From the NCBI GenBank assembly GCA_946403215.1, contig CAMIZG010000007.1, positions 1 to 55,690 on the forward strand: a stretch of DNA of 55,690 bases, read 5' to 3'. Origin of the DNA: an uncultured Bacteroidales bacterium (GTDB lineage: Bacteria > Bacteroidota > Bacteroidia > Bacteroidales > Paludibacteraceae). The notes beneath the pieces were generated by a model. The model searched no databases. It was not told where the DNA came from and saw nothing but the letters and a program-made list of their open reading frames with translations. The position numbers and the translations under genes were made by a program. Shown here one piece after another: positions 18,296-26,511 of the stretch (positions within the stretch are counted from its first letter, which is position 1; every line of letters starts with the position of its first letter).

Positions 18296-20176
18296 ATGAA
18301 ATTTATACGCAAAAGAACCATATTGCTGTGTTTAGTCCTCGTGCTGAACGCTTGGACAATGATGGCGCAAGATAGCTTGCGCACGATGGCACTACCCGAA
18401 GTAGTAGCCACCGGCACACGTAGCGAAACAGACCTCCGACTATTGCCAATGACCGTGAGTGTGGTCACTCACGAACAGCTGGAAGCCCGGCATGAAACAA
18501 ATATCCTTCCTACCCTTACAGCCGAAGTACCCGGCCTGTTCGTCACACAACGTGGCGTGCTGGGCTACGGCGTGAGCACAGGCGGCAGCGGTGGCATCAA
18601 GGTGCGTGGTATAGGTGGCTCGCCCAACACCGGCATGCTCGTTCTGATCGACGGACTGCCACAGTACGCCGGCCTGTACGGACATCCCATTGCCGACAAC
18701 TACCAGACGATGATGGCAGAGCGTGTGGAGGTCATCCGCGGACCGGCATCGCTGTTCTACGGCAGCAACGCGCTGGGAGGTGTAGTTAATATTGTCACGC
18801 GCCAACCGAAGAGCGACACTATCCTCACCGACATCCATCTTCGGGGAGGTATGTATTATACCCTCGATGCCGGCATCACCAACCAACTACGCAAGGGACG
18901 TTACAGCCATGCGGCAGGATTCAACTACTGCCGCACCAGCGGCCACCGTGAGAATATGGCATTCGATGAGTACAACGGCTTTCTGCGTCTGGGCTACGAA
19001 CTGACCGACCACTGGCGTATAGATGCCATGGGCAATGTGGCGTACTTCAATTCGCAGAACCCCGGCACCACGGATGCGCCGCTGCAGGACAACACCATGC
19101 ACATCCTGCGAGGCACAGCATCGCTCTCGGTGGAGAATAACTATGACCGCACATCCGGCGCTATTCGTTTGTACTATAGCGGCGGACATCACATCATCAA
19201 CGATGGCTATGCAGCAGGCGGCACACCGCAGACCAAGCTTTACCACCACACCGACTTCATGACCGGCGTGTCGGCATATCAGTCCGTCGCGTTCTTCCGA
19301 GGCAACCGCACCACCTTCGGATTTGACTATCAGCACTTTGGTGGACACGCATGGAATGCGGCCATAGCTGACGGAGCAACAACTGACATCATAACTAAAG
19401 TTCAATACGAGTTGGCAGGATATATCGACTTCAGGCAACAGGTCGTGTCATGGTTCGCATTGGATGCCGGCATTCGTTTTGACTGGCACTCCCAAGCCGG
19501 CATGAACTACATCCCGCAGGGCGGACTGTCGTTCCTGCTGCCGAAAGACGCCGAGCTCAAAGCACTCGTAAGCCGAGGGTTCCGCAACCCTACGATTCGC
19601 GAACTGTATATGTACGGACCCGCCAATGACGAGTTGAAAGCCGAGAACATGATGAACTATGAGCTATCCTACCGACAGTTCCTGCTTGACAGGCGCATAC
19701 GCATAGGCGCAAACATCTTCTACCTGCACGCCAAGAACATGATTGAGACACGCGTGGTGGACGGCCGCCCGCGTAACGTCAACACAGGCGAACTGCGTAA
19801 CTGCGGCCTGGAAGCTGAGTTAGCCTGTAATATCATCCGGGGACTGTGGCTCAACACCAACTACAGTTACCTGCACATGGCCAATCGCACACTCGCAGCA
19901 CCCGAACACAAACTCTACGTGGCGCTCAACTACCATCACGAACGCTTCCGTATAGGCACCGACCTTCAGTACATTCACGGACTATATACGGCTGTGGGGA
20001 CTAACCCTGAACAACAGAACTTCGCCCTTTGGAACGCACATGCATCCTACCGCATCTGGCGAGGCTTATGGGCAAACATCAAAGCCGACAACCTGCTCGC
20101 ACAACAGTACGAAATCAACAAGGGTTTCACCATGCCGCGCACCGTAGTCATGGGCGGCTTCAGTTGGACATTCTAA
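18296..20176 (+). CDS. TonB-dependent outer-membrane receptor
   Basis: 626 aa, within the size range of BtuB/FepA-type receptors. ATG 18296 precedes a Sec signal ending near AWTMMAQ. The TonB-box-like segment LPEVVATGTR is followed by the plug domain (TVSVVTHEQLEARHETNILPTL, IKVRGIGGSPNTGMLVLIDG, VEVIRGPASLFYGSNALGGVVNIVT, about 60-165), the canonical plug-to-barrel signature. The barrel ends in GGFSWTF with a terminal phenylalanine. It imports a scarce ligand (metal chelate, vitamin or sugar) using TonB energy. No SusD partner is adjacent, so a metal or cofactor ligand is more likely than glycan; this is inference. The gap upstream (58 bp) shows no consensus promoter. Confidence 0.93.
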   Translation: MKFIRKRTILLCLVLVLNAWTMMAQDSLRTMALPEVVATGTRSETDLRLLPMTVSVVTHEQLEARHETNILPTLTAEVPGLFVTQRGVLGYGVSTGGSGGIKVRGIGGSPNTGMLVLIDGLPQYAGLYGHPIADNYQTMMAERVEVIRGPASLFYGSNALGGVVNIVTRQPKSDTILTDIHLRGGMYYTLDAGITNQLRKGRYSHAAGFNYCRTSGHRENMAFDEYNGFLRLGYELTDHWRIDAMGNVAYFNSQNPGTTDAPLQDNTMHILRGTASLSVENNYDRTSGAIRLYYSGGHHIINDGYAAGGTPQTKLYHHTDFMTGVSAYQSVAFFRGNRTTFGFDYQHFGGHAWNAAIADGATTDIITKVQYELAGYIDFRQQVVSWFALDAGIRFDWHSQAGMNYIPQGGLSFLLPKDAELKALVSRGFRNPTIRELYMYGPANDELKAENMMNYELSYRQFLLDRRIRIGANIFYLHAKNMIETRVVDGRPRNVNTGELRNCGLEAELACNIIRGLWLNTNYSYLHMANRTLAAPEHKLYVALNYHHERFRIGTDLQYIHGLYTAVGTNPEQQNFALWNAHASYRIWRGLWANIKADNLLAQQYEINKGFTMPRTVVMGGFSWTF

Positions 20177-20282
20177 AAGAATGTGGCGACTTGTCATTAT
20201 AGCATTTTCCTCCGATTTGTGCAAGCAATAGGTGCGTAAAGATACTAAAAAAACATCAATCTGACATTTTCTACGCAAAAAA

Positions 20283-20314
20283 TTTGCAAATTTGCTATAT
20301 TTTTTGTATATTTG
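20283..20314 (+). promoter_or_regulatory. Bacteroidota-type promoter for dnaN
   Basis: TTTG (20283-20286), a 20-nt spacer and TATATTTG (20307-20314). The dnaN start is about 107 bp downstream, leaving a leader of roughly 100 nt that begins with the hairpin at 20316-20339. Confidence 0.85.
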
Positions 20315-20315
20315 T

Positions 20316-20346
20316 AGCCCTTTATAGATATAAGGGGCTTTTCTTG
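20316..20346 (+). terminator. Hairpin with U-rich tail at the start of the dnaN leader
   Basis: AGCCCTTTATA (20316-20326) pairs with TATAAGGGGCT (20329-20339) through up to 11 pairs, including one G-U, followed by TTTTCTT. It could end the upstream TonB-receptor transcript. Because it sits at the probable dnaN start site it could instead be a 5'-end structure or attenuator. Confidence 0.55.
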
Positions 20347-20420
20347 TAGAAAAGTGTCTGCTGTGCGCCCTTGTTTAGGGTAGCTGAAAAATGAACATTA
20401 ACGATAAAATTAATAAGCTT

Positions 20421-21548
20421 ATGAAATTTCAAGTATCGAGTACGCGGCTGTTCAACCAACTGCAAGCAGTGAGCCGTGTAATTGGAAGCAAGAACAGCCT
20501 TCCTATTCTTGACGATGTATTGTTCCGTTTGGAGGGCAACCAGCTTTCGCTGACCGCCTCTGACGGCGAGACTACTATCCGCACGCGCCTGGAGGTAGAG
20601 AACGCTGAGGGTGCAGGTATGGTAGCTTTTGGTGCAAAAATCCTTATTGAAACCTTCAAACAGTTCCCCGAAGTACCTCTGCAGTTTAAGATTGACGAGC
20701 AGAACTTCGGCATGACCATCTCCTCGCCCAACGGTGAATACTCCGTAGTAGGCGTGAACGGCGCCGAATATCCCGAAGTGCCGTTTGAGGCCGAGCAGGA
20801 CAGCCACGCCCTGACGATCTCGTCGAGCCTGCTGTTGGATGCTATATCGAAGACTATTTTCTGCACAGCGGAGGATGAACTTCGTCCGGTGATGAATGGT
20901 ATATTTTTCGACCTGACTCCTGAAAAGGCCACATTGGTTGCTACTGATGCTCACCGCCTGGTTCGCTACACAAACACTACGGTGCATGTCAACGAGCCGG
21001 CCAGCTTCATCCTGCCTAAGAAACCCGCCATGCTGCTCAAGAACGTGCTGCTTAAGGACGAGAGCGATGTTGATATCCGCTTCGGTGCACGCAATGTGCT
21101 GTTTACCTTTGGAAACACGGCTATTATCTGCCGTCTAATTGACGGTCGTTACCCGAACTACAACGCCGTTATTCCGCAGAACAACACGAACATCATGACT
21201 ATTGACCGCCTGACCTTGTTGTCGGCTTGCAAGCGCGTGGCTGTGTTTGCCAACACCAGCACCGCTCTTATCCGCCTGGCTCTGGCTGAGAACAGCGTGA
21301 CGATCTCCTCGCAGGATATCGACTTCTCGACGGCTGCCGAAGAGAAACTGGTGTGCTCGTATGGTGGCACCCCGATGGCCATCGGCTTCAAAGCACCGTT
21401 CTTGTGCGAGATTCTCGGAACGATTGAGTCTGAAGAGGTGCAACTGGAACTCGCAGATCCGGCACGTGCCGGCCTAATCTTGCCGAGCGAGGACAAAGAG
21501 AACGAGGAACTGCTCATGCTGCTCATGCCGATGCTGCTCAACGATTAG
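20421..21548 (+). CDS. dnaN: DNA polymerase III beta subunit (sliding clamp)
   Basis: 375 aa, the usual clamp length. It forms the dimeric ring that tethers the replicative polymerase to DNA. An ATG ten codons upstream (20391) also lies in frame, but 20421 gives the canonical clamp N-terminus MKFQVSSTRLFNQLQAVSRVI. Three clamp domains are visible. Family signatures include LPILDDVLFRLEGNQLSLTA, FDLTPEKATLVATDAHRL (end of domain 2), DGRYPNYNAVIP, and LLMLLMPMLLND at the C-terminus, matching the family M-P-M/L-R-L tail. It has its own promoter and is followed by the exonuclease gene 154 bp downstream; the gap has no convincing terminator. Confidence 0.97.
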   Translation: MKFQVSSTRLFNQLQAVSRVIGSKNSLPILDDVLFRLEGNQLSLTASDGETTIRTRLEVENAEGAGMVAFGAKILIETFKQFPEVPLQFKIDEQNFGMTISSPNGEYSVVGVNGAEYPEVPFEAEQDSHALTISSSLLLDAISKTIFCTAEDELRPVMNGIFFDLTPEKATLVATDAHRLVRYTNTTVHVNEPASFILPKKPAMLLKNVLLKDESDVDIRFGARNVLFTFGNTAIICRLIDGRYPNYNAVIPQNNTNIMTIDRLTLLSACKRVAVFANTSTALIRLALAENSVTISSQDIDFSTAAEEKLVCSYGGTPMAIGFKAPFLCEILGTIESEEVQLELADPARAGLILPSEDKENEELLMLLMPMLLND

Positions 21549-21702
21549 TTTTGTTTCTTTTTGGCATATTTGCTTTTTCCGTTCGGCCATTATGCACCAC
21601 ATAGTTGACGCCCAACTGCGTGCTATTTGCAGGGACCCCGAACTTCCCAAACGAGAAAAACCAAATCTGCTCAAGAATAATCCAAAACATGGCAATTAGC
21701 TT

Positions 21703-22515
21703 ATGAAGCTTCAGTTAAACCGCCCGATCGTCTTCTTTGATTTGGAGACGACGGGCGTCAACATCGCCAAAGACAGAGTTGTTGAGCTGTCGTACTACAA
21801 GGTGTACCCCAATGGCACGAAGGAGGGAAAGACGTACCGGGTGCGTCCTACTATCATCGATGCTATGGGGTTGGAGACAACGATGCACATCCCCGAGCAG
21901 GCATCTGCCGTGCATGGCATATATGATGATGACGTCAAGGATTGTCCCACGTTCAACGAAATCGCCAATGAGGTGGCGGCTGTGTTTGAGGGCGCTGACA
22001 TAGCAGGATATAACTCCAACCACTTTGATGTACCCCTGCTAGGCGAGGAGTTCCTGCGTGCCGGTGTGCAGTTTGACCTGACGAACAGGAAGATGATCGA
22101 CGTATTTACCATCTTCACTCGTAAGGAACAGCGCACTCTGAGTGCAGCTTACGCGTTCTACTGCGGTAAAGACCTGACGGATGCACACTCTGCAGACGCG
22201 GACACAATGGCAACCTATGAGGTGCTTCTTGCACAAACAGAGCGCTATCCTGACCTGCCGACGGATGTTGACGGGCTGGCGCAATACTCCGCCCCCCCCC
22301 AACGATTTGCTGATTTGGCCGGCAAGTTGTCATACAACGACAAGGGCGATGTGGTATTTGCCTTCGGTAAGTACAAGGATGTGCCGGTGAGCGAAGTGCT
22401 CGTTAAGGACTCCGGATACTATGGCTGGATTATGCAAGGCGATTTCCCGCAATATACGAAGAATGTGATTGCGAACATCAAATTACAACAGAGATTAGCA
22501 ACGGCAAAACGATAA
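21703..22515 (+). CDS. DnaQ-like 3'-5' exonuclease (DEDDh)
   Basis: 270 aa. The exonuclease fold has all three motifs: Exo I F12-D13-L-E15-T-T-G, Exo II NSNHFDVPLL with D109, and Exo III H162-S-A-D165-A-D167. Residues 1-180 resemble the epsilon subunit of DNA polymerase III. A C-terminal extension (about 195-270, FAFGKYKDVPVSEVL and YYGWIMQGDFP) matches the small putative quorum-sensing/exonuclease-associated domain common in Bacteroidota DnaQ-like proteins. It could be the proofreading subunit or a repair exonuclease. A run of nine C (22292-22300) lies between the domains at S196-A-P-P. It is followed by RNase Z, which starts four bases after the stop. Confidence 0.88.
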   Translation: MKLQLNRPIVFFDLETTGVNIAKDRVVELSYYKVYPNGTKEGKTYRVRPTIIDAMGLETTMHIPEQASAVHGIYDDDVKDCPTFNEIANEVAAVFEGADIAGYNSNHFDVPLLGEEFLRAGVQFDLTNRKMIDVFTIFTRKEQRTLSAAYAFYCGKDLTDAHSADADTMATYEVLLAQTERYPDLPTDVDGLAQYSAPPQRFADLAGKLSYNDKGDVVFAFGKYKDVPVSEVLVKDSGYYGWIMQGDFPQYTKNVIANIKLQQRLATAKR

Positions 22516-22519
22516 TCTT

Positions 22520-23302
22520 TTGAACGGAGAATTGCACATATTAGGTTGTGGTAGCGCTTTGCCGACGTTTCAGAACTCCCCTGCATGTCAGGTGTTGGAG
22601 CTCTGCGACAAGTCGTTTATGATTGACTGCGGCGAGGGAAGCCAAATATGGTTCCGTCGTATGGCGTTGAAGACGGCCAGGCTATACAACGTGTTCATCT
22701 CGCATCTGCATGGCGACCATTGCTTCGGCTTGATAGGGCTTATCTCTACCTTTGGTATGATGGGTAGGACTCAACCGCTGCATATATACGCGCCGGCAGA
22801 TCTTGAACGATTGCTGCAACCTTGGCTCGACTACCACTGCGAAGGAATGTCGTATGAACTGATCTTCCATGTCATTAATCCTCGCAAGAGCGAAGTGATT
22901 TACGAAGACAGAACGGTCAGCGTAACAACCATCCCACTTAAGCACAAGGTACCCACCTGCGGATTCTTGTTTACCGAGCATCATCGGGATACGGAACCCA
23001 TCAAGCGATACGCTTATTGCTCTGATACGTATTACACCGAGAGAATCGTCCCCGTCATTGAGGGAGTGCAAACTCTCTATCACGAAGCAACCTATATAGA
23101 GAAATATGCTGACCGCTGTCGAAGCACCATGCACTCCACAGCTACCGAAGCAGCAACGATAGCGCAGAAAGCCAACGTAGGGCAACTCATTATTGGACAC
23201 TACTCCGCACGAGTGGATGATCACACCGAGTTCCTCATTGAGGCAAAAGCAGTATTCGATAACACCATCATGGCTGAAGAATGCCACACCTACACGATAT
23301 GA
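22520..23302 (+). CDS. rnz: Ribonuclease Z (tRNA 3' endonuclease)
   Basis: 260 aa. This metallo-beta-lactamase-fold enzyme removes tRNA 3' trailers. The zinc motif H62-L-H64-G-D66-H67 is intact. Further ligands are visible in the D-T-Y region (RYAYCSDTYY), LYHEATY and the C-terminal GHYSARVDD. The N-terminal LHILGCGSALPT is typical. I place the start at TTG 22520, because only this codon supplies the first beta strand and there is no in-frame ATG nearby. The protein is shorter than the roughly 300-residue E. coli/B. subtilis enzymes, with a reduced exosite arm. Its stop overlaps the radA start (ATGA 23299-23302). Confidence 0.9.
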   Translation: MNGELHILGCGSALPTFQNSPACQVLELCDKSFMIDCGEGSQIWFRRMALKTARLYNVFISHLHGDHCFGLIGLISTFGMMGRTQPLHIYAPADLERLLQPWLDYHCEGMSYELIFHVINPRKSEVIYEDRTVSVTTIPLKHKVPTCGFLFTEHHRDTEPIKRYAYCSDTYYTERIVPVIEGVQTLYHEATYIEKYADRCRSTMHSTATEAATIAQKANVGQLIIGHYSARVDDHTEFLIEAKAVFDNTIMAEECHTYTI

Positions 23303-24648
23303 AAGCATCAGTAGTATATATCTGTTCCAGTTGTGGGGCGAAAGCCTCGCAGATGCTTGGTCGTTGTCCGGTGTGCGGCGAGTGGGGTACGATGACTGAG
23401 GAGGTCGTGCAATCCGGTACACCGGCTAAAGGAGTGCGGCAGCGAAGCGGATCAACTGTGCAGAAGCTACAAGATGTATCTGTCCAGGAAGACCAGCGAC
23501 TTGATATGCATTGTACTGAACTCAACCGTGTTCTTGGCGGAGGATTGGTTCCTGGTTCGCTGGTGTTGCTTGGCGGTGAGCCGGGCATTGGTAAATCGAC
23601 ATTGGCTCTACAGGTGCTCATGCAACTGGGCTCGGCTGTCACGCTCTACGCCAGTGGCGAGGAGTCGGTCAAACAAATCAAACTGCGCTCAGAACGTATA
23701 TCAGGAACCCCTGAGAACTTGTACATCGTAGCCGAAACATCCTTGGAGAAAATTTTAGAACATGCCAAATCCCTCAAACCCGAACTGGTAGTAGTGGACT
23801 CTATTCAGACCATCGGCACGGAGGCTATAGAGGCGACCATCGGCTCACTATCGCAGGTAAGGGAGTGCGCAGCGCGCATCTTGCAGTTCGCCAAGGAGAC
23901 CAACACGCCATTTATCATTGTTGGTCATATAACGAAAGAAGGCTCACTTGCAGGCCCCAAGGTGCTGGAGCATATTGTGGATACCGTTCTGCAGTTCGAG
24001 GGTGATCAGCACTACATGTACCGCGTACTGCGTGCGCAGAAGAACCGCTTTGGCTCAACCTCTGAGATAGGCATCTTTGAGATGCAGCAGGACGGTTTGC
24101 GTGAGGTGACCAACCCCTCGGAGTTGCTGCTGAGCTCTAATCGCGACGGATTATCCGGCATAGCTATTGCCGTAGCAGTAGAAGGTGTGCGCCCGTTGTT
24201 GATTGAGGTGCAAGCTTTGACATCATCGGCTGCCTATGGTACGCCACAGCGTTCATCAACCGGCTTTGACTCAAGGCGACTGAATATGCTGCTCGCCGTG
24301 CTGGAGAAGCGTATCGGCTTCAAACTGTTGCAGAAAGACGTGTTCCTGAACATTGCCGGTGGTCTGCGTGTCAACGACCCGGCAATAGATCTGGCGGTAC
24401 TGGTTGCTGTTTTGTCGTCATCAATGGATATAGCCCTGCCCACGGACTGCTGTATGACAGGTGAGGTGGGACTGGCTGGCGAAATACGTCCCGTCAACCG
24501 CATTGACCAACGTATAGGCGAGGCGCGGAAGTTAGGTTTCAAACGAATTATTATCCCTGCCGGGCAGAAACATCAGCCTGTCATAGATATACAAGTGATA
24601 GAGGTAGCACGCGTCACCGACGCTGTACGTATGTTATTCAAGCAATGA
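23299..24648 (+). CDS. radA: DNA repair protein RadA (Sms)
   Basis: 449 aa. RadA is a RecA-like hexameric helicase that extends recombination intermediates. ATG 23299 overlaps the rnz stop. The N-terminal zinc finger uses C9-x2-C12 and C23-x2-C26. Walker A is GEPGIGKS (93-100). The KNRFGS motif appears as AQKNRFGSTSEIG. The C-terminal Lon-protease-like domain includes DPAIDLAVLVAVLSS and GEVGLAGEIRPV. Length and order of domains are complete. The downstream mlaE-like gene overlaps by four bases (ATGA), so repair, tRNA processing and lipid transport genes share one transcript. Confidence 0.96.
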   Translation: MKASVVYICSSCGAKASQMLGRCPVCGEWGTMTEEVVQSGTPAKGVRQRSGSTVQKLQDVSVQEDQRLDMHCTELNRVLGGGLVPGSLVLLGGEPGIGKSTLALQVLMQLGSAVTLYASGEESVKQIKLRSERISGTPENLYIVAETSLEKILEHAKSLKPELVVVDSIQTIGTEAIEATIGSLSQVRECAARILQFAKETNTPFIIVGHITKEGSLAGPKVLEHIVDTVLQFEGDQHYMYRVLRAQKNRFGSTSEIGIFEMQQDGLREVTNPSELLLSSNRDGLSGIAIAVAVEGVRPLLIEVQALTSSAAYGTPQRSSTGFDSRRLNMLLAVLEKRIGFKLLQKDVFLNIAGGLRVNDPAIDLAVLVAVLSSSMDIALPTDCCMTGEVGLAGEIRPVNRIDQRIGEARKLGFKRIIIPAGQKHQPVIDIQVIEVARVTDAVRMLFKQ

Positions 24649-25376
24649 TTAAGCATTTCGGAGAATATTGGTTATTGATGGCACGGGTGTTTCGTATTCC
24701 TGACCGCCAACGAATGTTCTGGCAGCAATATAGCCGTGAACTGGAGAAGCAGGGATTACAGTCGTTGCCTATCGTGATTATCATCTCTCTGTTCATCGGT
24801 GCCATCTTGACCATTCAGGCAAAGATAAACACTGAAAATCCGCTACTTCCGACCTACACGGTCGGTCTACTGACGCGTGAGACGCTGCTGCTGGAGTTCT
24901 CCTCCACCATCCTCTGTCTCATCCTGGCAGGTAAGGTCGGTTCGAACATTGCTTCGGAGATTGGTACCATGCGCATCACCGAGCAGATTGATGCGATGGA
25001 GATCATGGGCGTCAATTCGGCCAATTATCTAATCCTGCCTAAGATCATGGCATTCATGACCATGATGCCCTTACTCGTCATCCTCTCCACTACGATTGGC
25101 TTGATTGGCGGTTGGGCAGTCGGACAATTCACCGATATTATTACGGTAGCTGACTACTTGATAGGCATACAGTACGCATTTAATCCCTACTATGTCTGGT
25201 ACGGAATAATCAAATCTTTGTTCTTCGCCTTTGTTATCGCCTCGCTTTCTTCCTATTACGGCTATACCGCTCACGGCGGAGCACTTGAAGTGGGAAAAGC
25301 TTCCACGAATGCCGTTGTTAATTCAAATATTATAATCCTTCTGCTAGACCTAGTGTTGAGCCGTTTGCTACTATGA
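24645..25376 (+). CDS. ABC transporter permease, MlaE family
   Basis: 243 aa with about five membrane helices and the MlaE/YrbE pattern: a conserved cytoplasmic segment around EIGTMRITEQIDAMEIMG followed by VNSANYLILPKIMAFMTMMPLL. The family forms the membrane part of lipid-trafficking ABC systems that keep outer-membrane asymmetry. The stop overlaps the ATPase gene start by four bases (25373-25376). No MCE/MlaD-type substrate protein follows, so that component would have to be encoded elsewhere. Confidence 0.9.
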   Translation: MIKHFGEYWLLMARVFRIPDRQRMFWQQYSRELEKQGLQSLPIVIIISLFIGAILTIQAKINTENPLLPTYTVGLLTRETLLLEFSSTILCLILAGKVGSNIASEIGTMRITEQIDAMEIMGVNSANYLILPKIMAFMTMMPLLVILSTTIGLIGGWAVGQFTDIITVADYLIGIQYAFNPYYVWYGIIKSLFFAFVIASLSSYYGYTAHGGALEVGKASTNAVVNSNIIILLLDLVLSRLLL

Positions 25377-26131
25377 TTGAATGTAAGGACATAGTTAAAT
25401 CATTTGACGGCCGGTTGGTGCTTGATCATGTGAACGCCACTCTTCACGATGGCAAGGTTAACATGATTATCGGTCAGTCGGGAAGCGGTAAGACGGTGCT
25501 CCTGAAATCCTTGCTCGGTATACATGCTATTGATAGCGGACGCATAGAGTACGATGGCCGCAACTTACCGAACATGAAGGAAAAAGAGATACGAATGCTG
25601 CATCGTGAGGTTGGGGTGCTCTTTCAGGGTTCAGCGTTGTTTGACTCGCTGACCGTGATGGAGAATGTGCTCTTCCCCATGCAGATGTTCTCGCACATGA
25701 CACTTGATGAGATGACCGAGCGTGCACACTTCTGCCTGAAACGCGTGCAGATAGCCGATCATGCACTGACACTCATGCCTTCGGAGATATCAGGTGGTAT
25801 GCAGAAGCGCGTGGCTATCGCCCGCGCTATAGCACTCAATCCCAAGTACCTGTTCTGCGACGAGCCGAACTCGGGCTTGGATCCCCAGACCTCGCTGGTG
25901 ATTGACAAACTTATTCAGGACATCACGCAGGAGTACAACATTTGCACCATTGTTAACACCCATGATATGAACTCCATCATGGAGGTGGGTGACAATATTA
26001 TCTTCCTCAAGAACGGCATCAAGGAGTGGCAAGGCTCTCGGCAGGAGATCTTCCACTCGGACAACGAGGCGCTGAATAACTTCGTGTTCGCCTCGCAACT
26101 CTATCAACAGATTCGTCAAGTACACAAATAG
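25373..26131 (+). CDS. ABC transporter ATP-binding protein, MlaF family
   Basis: 252 aa. Walker A is GQSGSGKT (34-41), the signature is SGGMQKR, Walker B is YLFCDEPNSGLDP and the H-loop is NTHDM. The motif order and its overlap with the permease gene identify it as the ATPase of the MlaE-type lipid transporter. It ends nine bases before the M6-propeptide gene, which may therefore be co-transcribed although functionally unrelated. Confidence 0.92.
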   Translation: MIECKDIVKSFDGRLVLDHVNATLHDGKVNMIIGQSGSGKTVLLKSLLGIHAIDSGRIEYDGRNLPNMKEKEIRMLHREVGVLFQGSALFDSLTVMENVLFPMQMFSHMTLDEMTERAHFCLKRVQIADHALTLMPSEISGGMQKRVAIARAIALNPKYLFCDEPNSGLDPQTSLVIDKLIQDITQEYNICTIVNTHDMNSIMEVGDNIIFLKNGIKEWQGSRQEIFHSDNEALNNFVFASQLYQQIRQVHK

Positions 26132-26140
26132 ACACAGATT

Positions 26141-26509
26141 ATGAAAAAAATCGCACTGATAGTATTTGCTCTTGCAGGCTTTGCATTGGGCATGCAGGCA
26201 CAACAGCCGGCACGTGTTCCTGCCCGTCACGGCGTAATCCCTCGCGAGCAGCCCAACGGTGACACGCTACACACCTATCTTCGTGGCGATGAGCACTGGC
26301 ACGTAGCAATGACCGTTGACGGCTGGCAGATCTTGGAGGACAAGAAAGGCAAGTTATGTTATGCTACGCTCAAAACTCGTATAGTGGATGGCGAGAAAAA
26401 ACAGGTGGCGGTCATCACACGCCGTACGGCACACGATGCAGCCAAGCGGAGCAGGTGCGAACAACGCTGGCTCGATAAACAAGGAATACAACTATTCAAA
26501 AAAGACTGA
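26141..26509 (+). CDS. Stand-alone M6-protease propeptide-like secreted protein
   Basis: 122 aa. A clear Sec signal (MKKIALIVFALAGFALGMQAQ) precedes a compact domain of about 100 residues. Its core, QPNGDTLHTYLRGDEHWHVAMTVDGW, aligns by eye with the propeptide of the complete M6 protease at 28009 ([25 protein letters not shown]): both share QP-x-G-x-x-L-x-x-Y-x-x-GD and H-x-x-x-T-x-x-G. It contains no catalytic motif and ends at a normal stop. The next gene, two bases downstream, is an M6 protease lacking exactly this region and carrying its own signal peptide. I infer a trans-acting propeptide that may inhibit or help fold the protease. Confidence 0.75.
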   Translation: MKKIALIVFALAGFALGMQAQQPARVPARHGVIPREQPNGDTLHTYLRGDEHWHVAMTVDGWQILEDKKGKLCYATLKTRIVDGEKKQVAVITRRTAHDAAKRSRCEQRWLDKQGIQLFKKD

Positions 26510-26511
26510 TT

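Noticed and set aside
18296..20176. Assigning the TonB receptor to vitamin B12 or a specific siderophore
   Set aside because: No ligand-specific neighbours (SusD, cobalamin or siderophore genes) or riboswitch in the short upstream gap.
21592..21699. Small ORF of 35 codons between dnaN and the exonuclease
   Set aside because: No signal, motif or promoter; too short to support from sequence alone.
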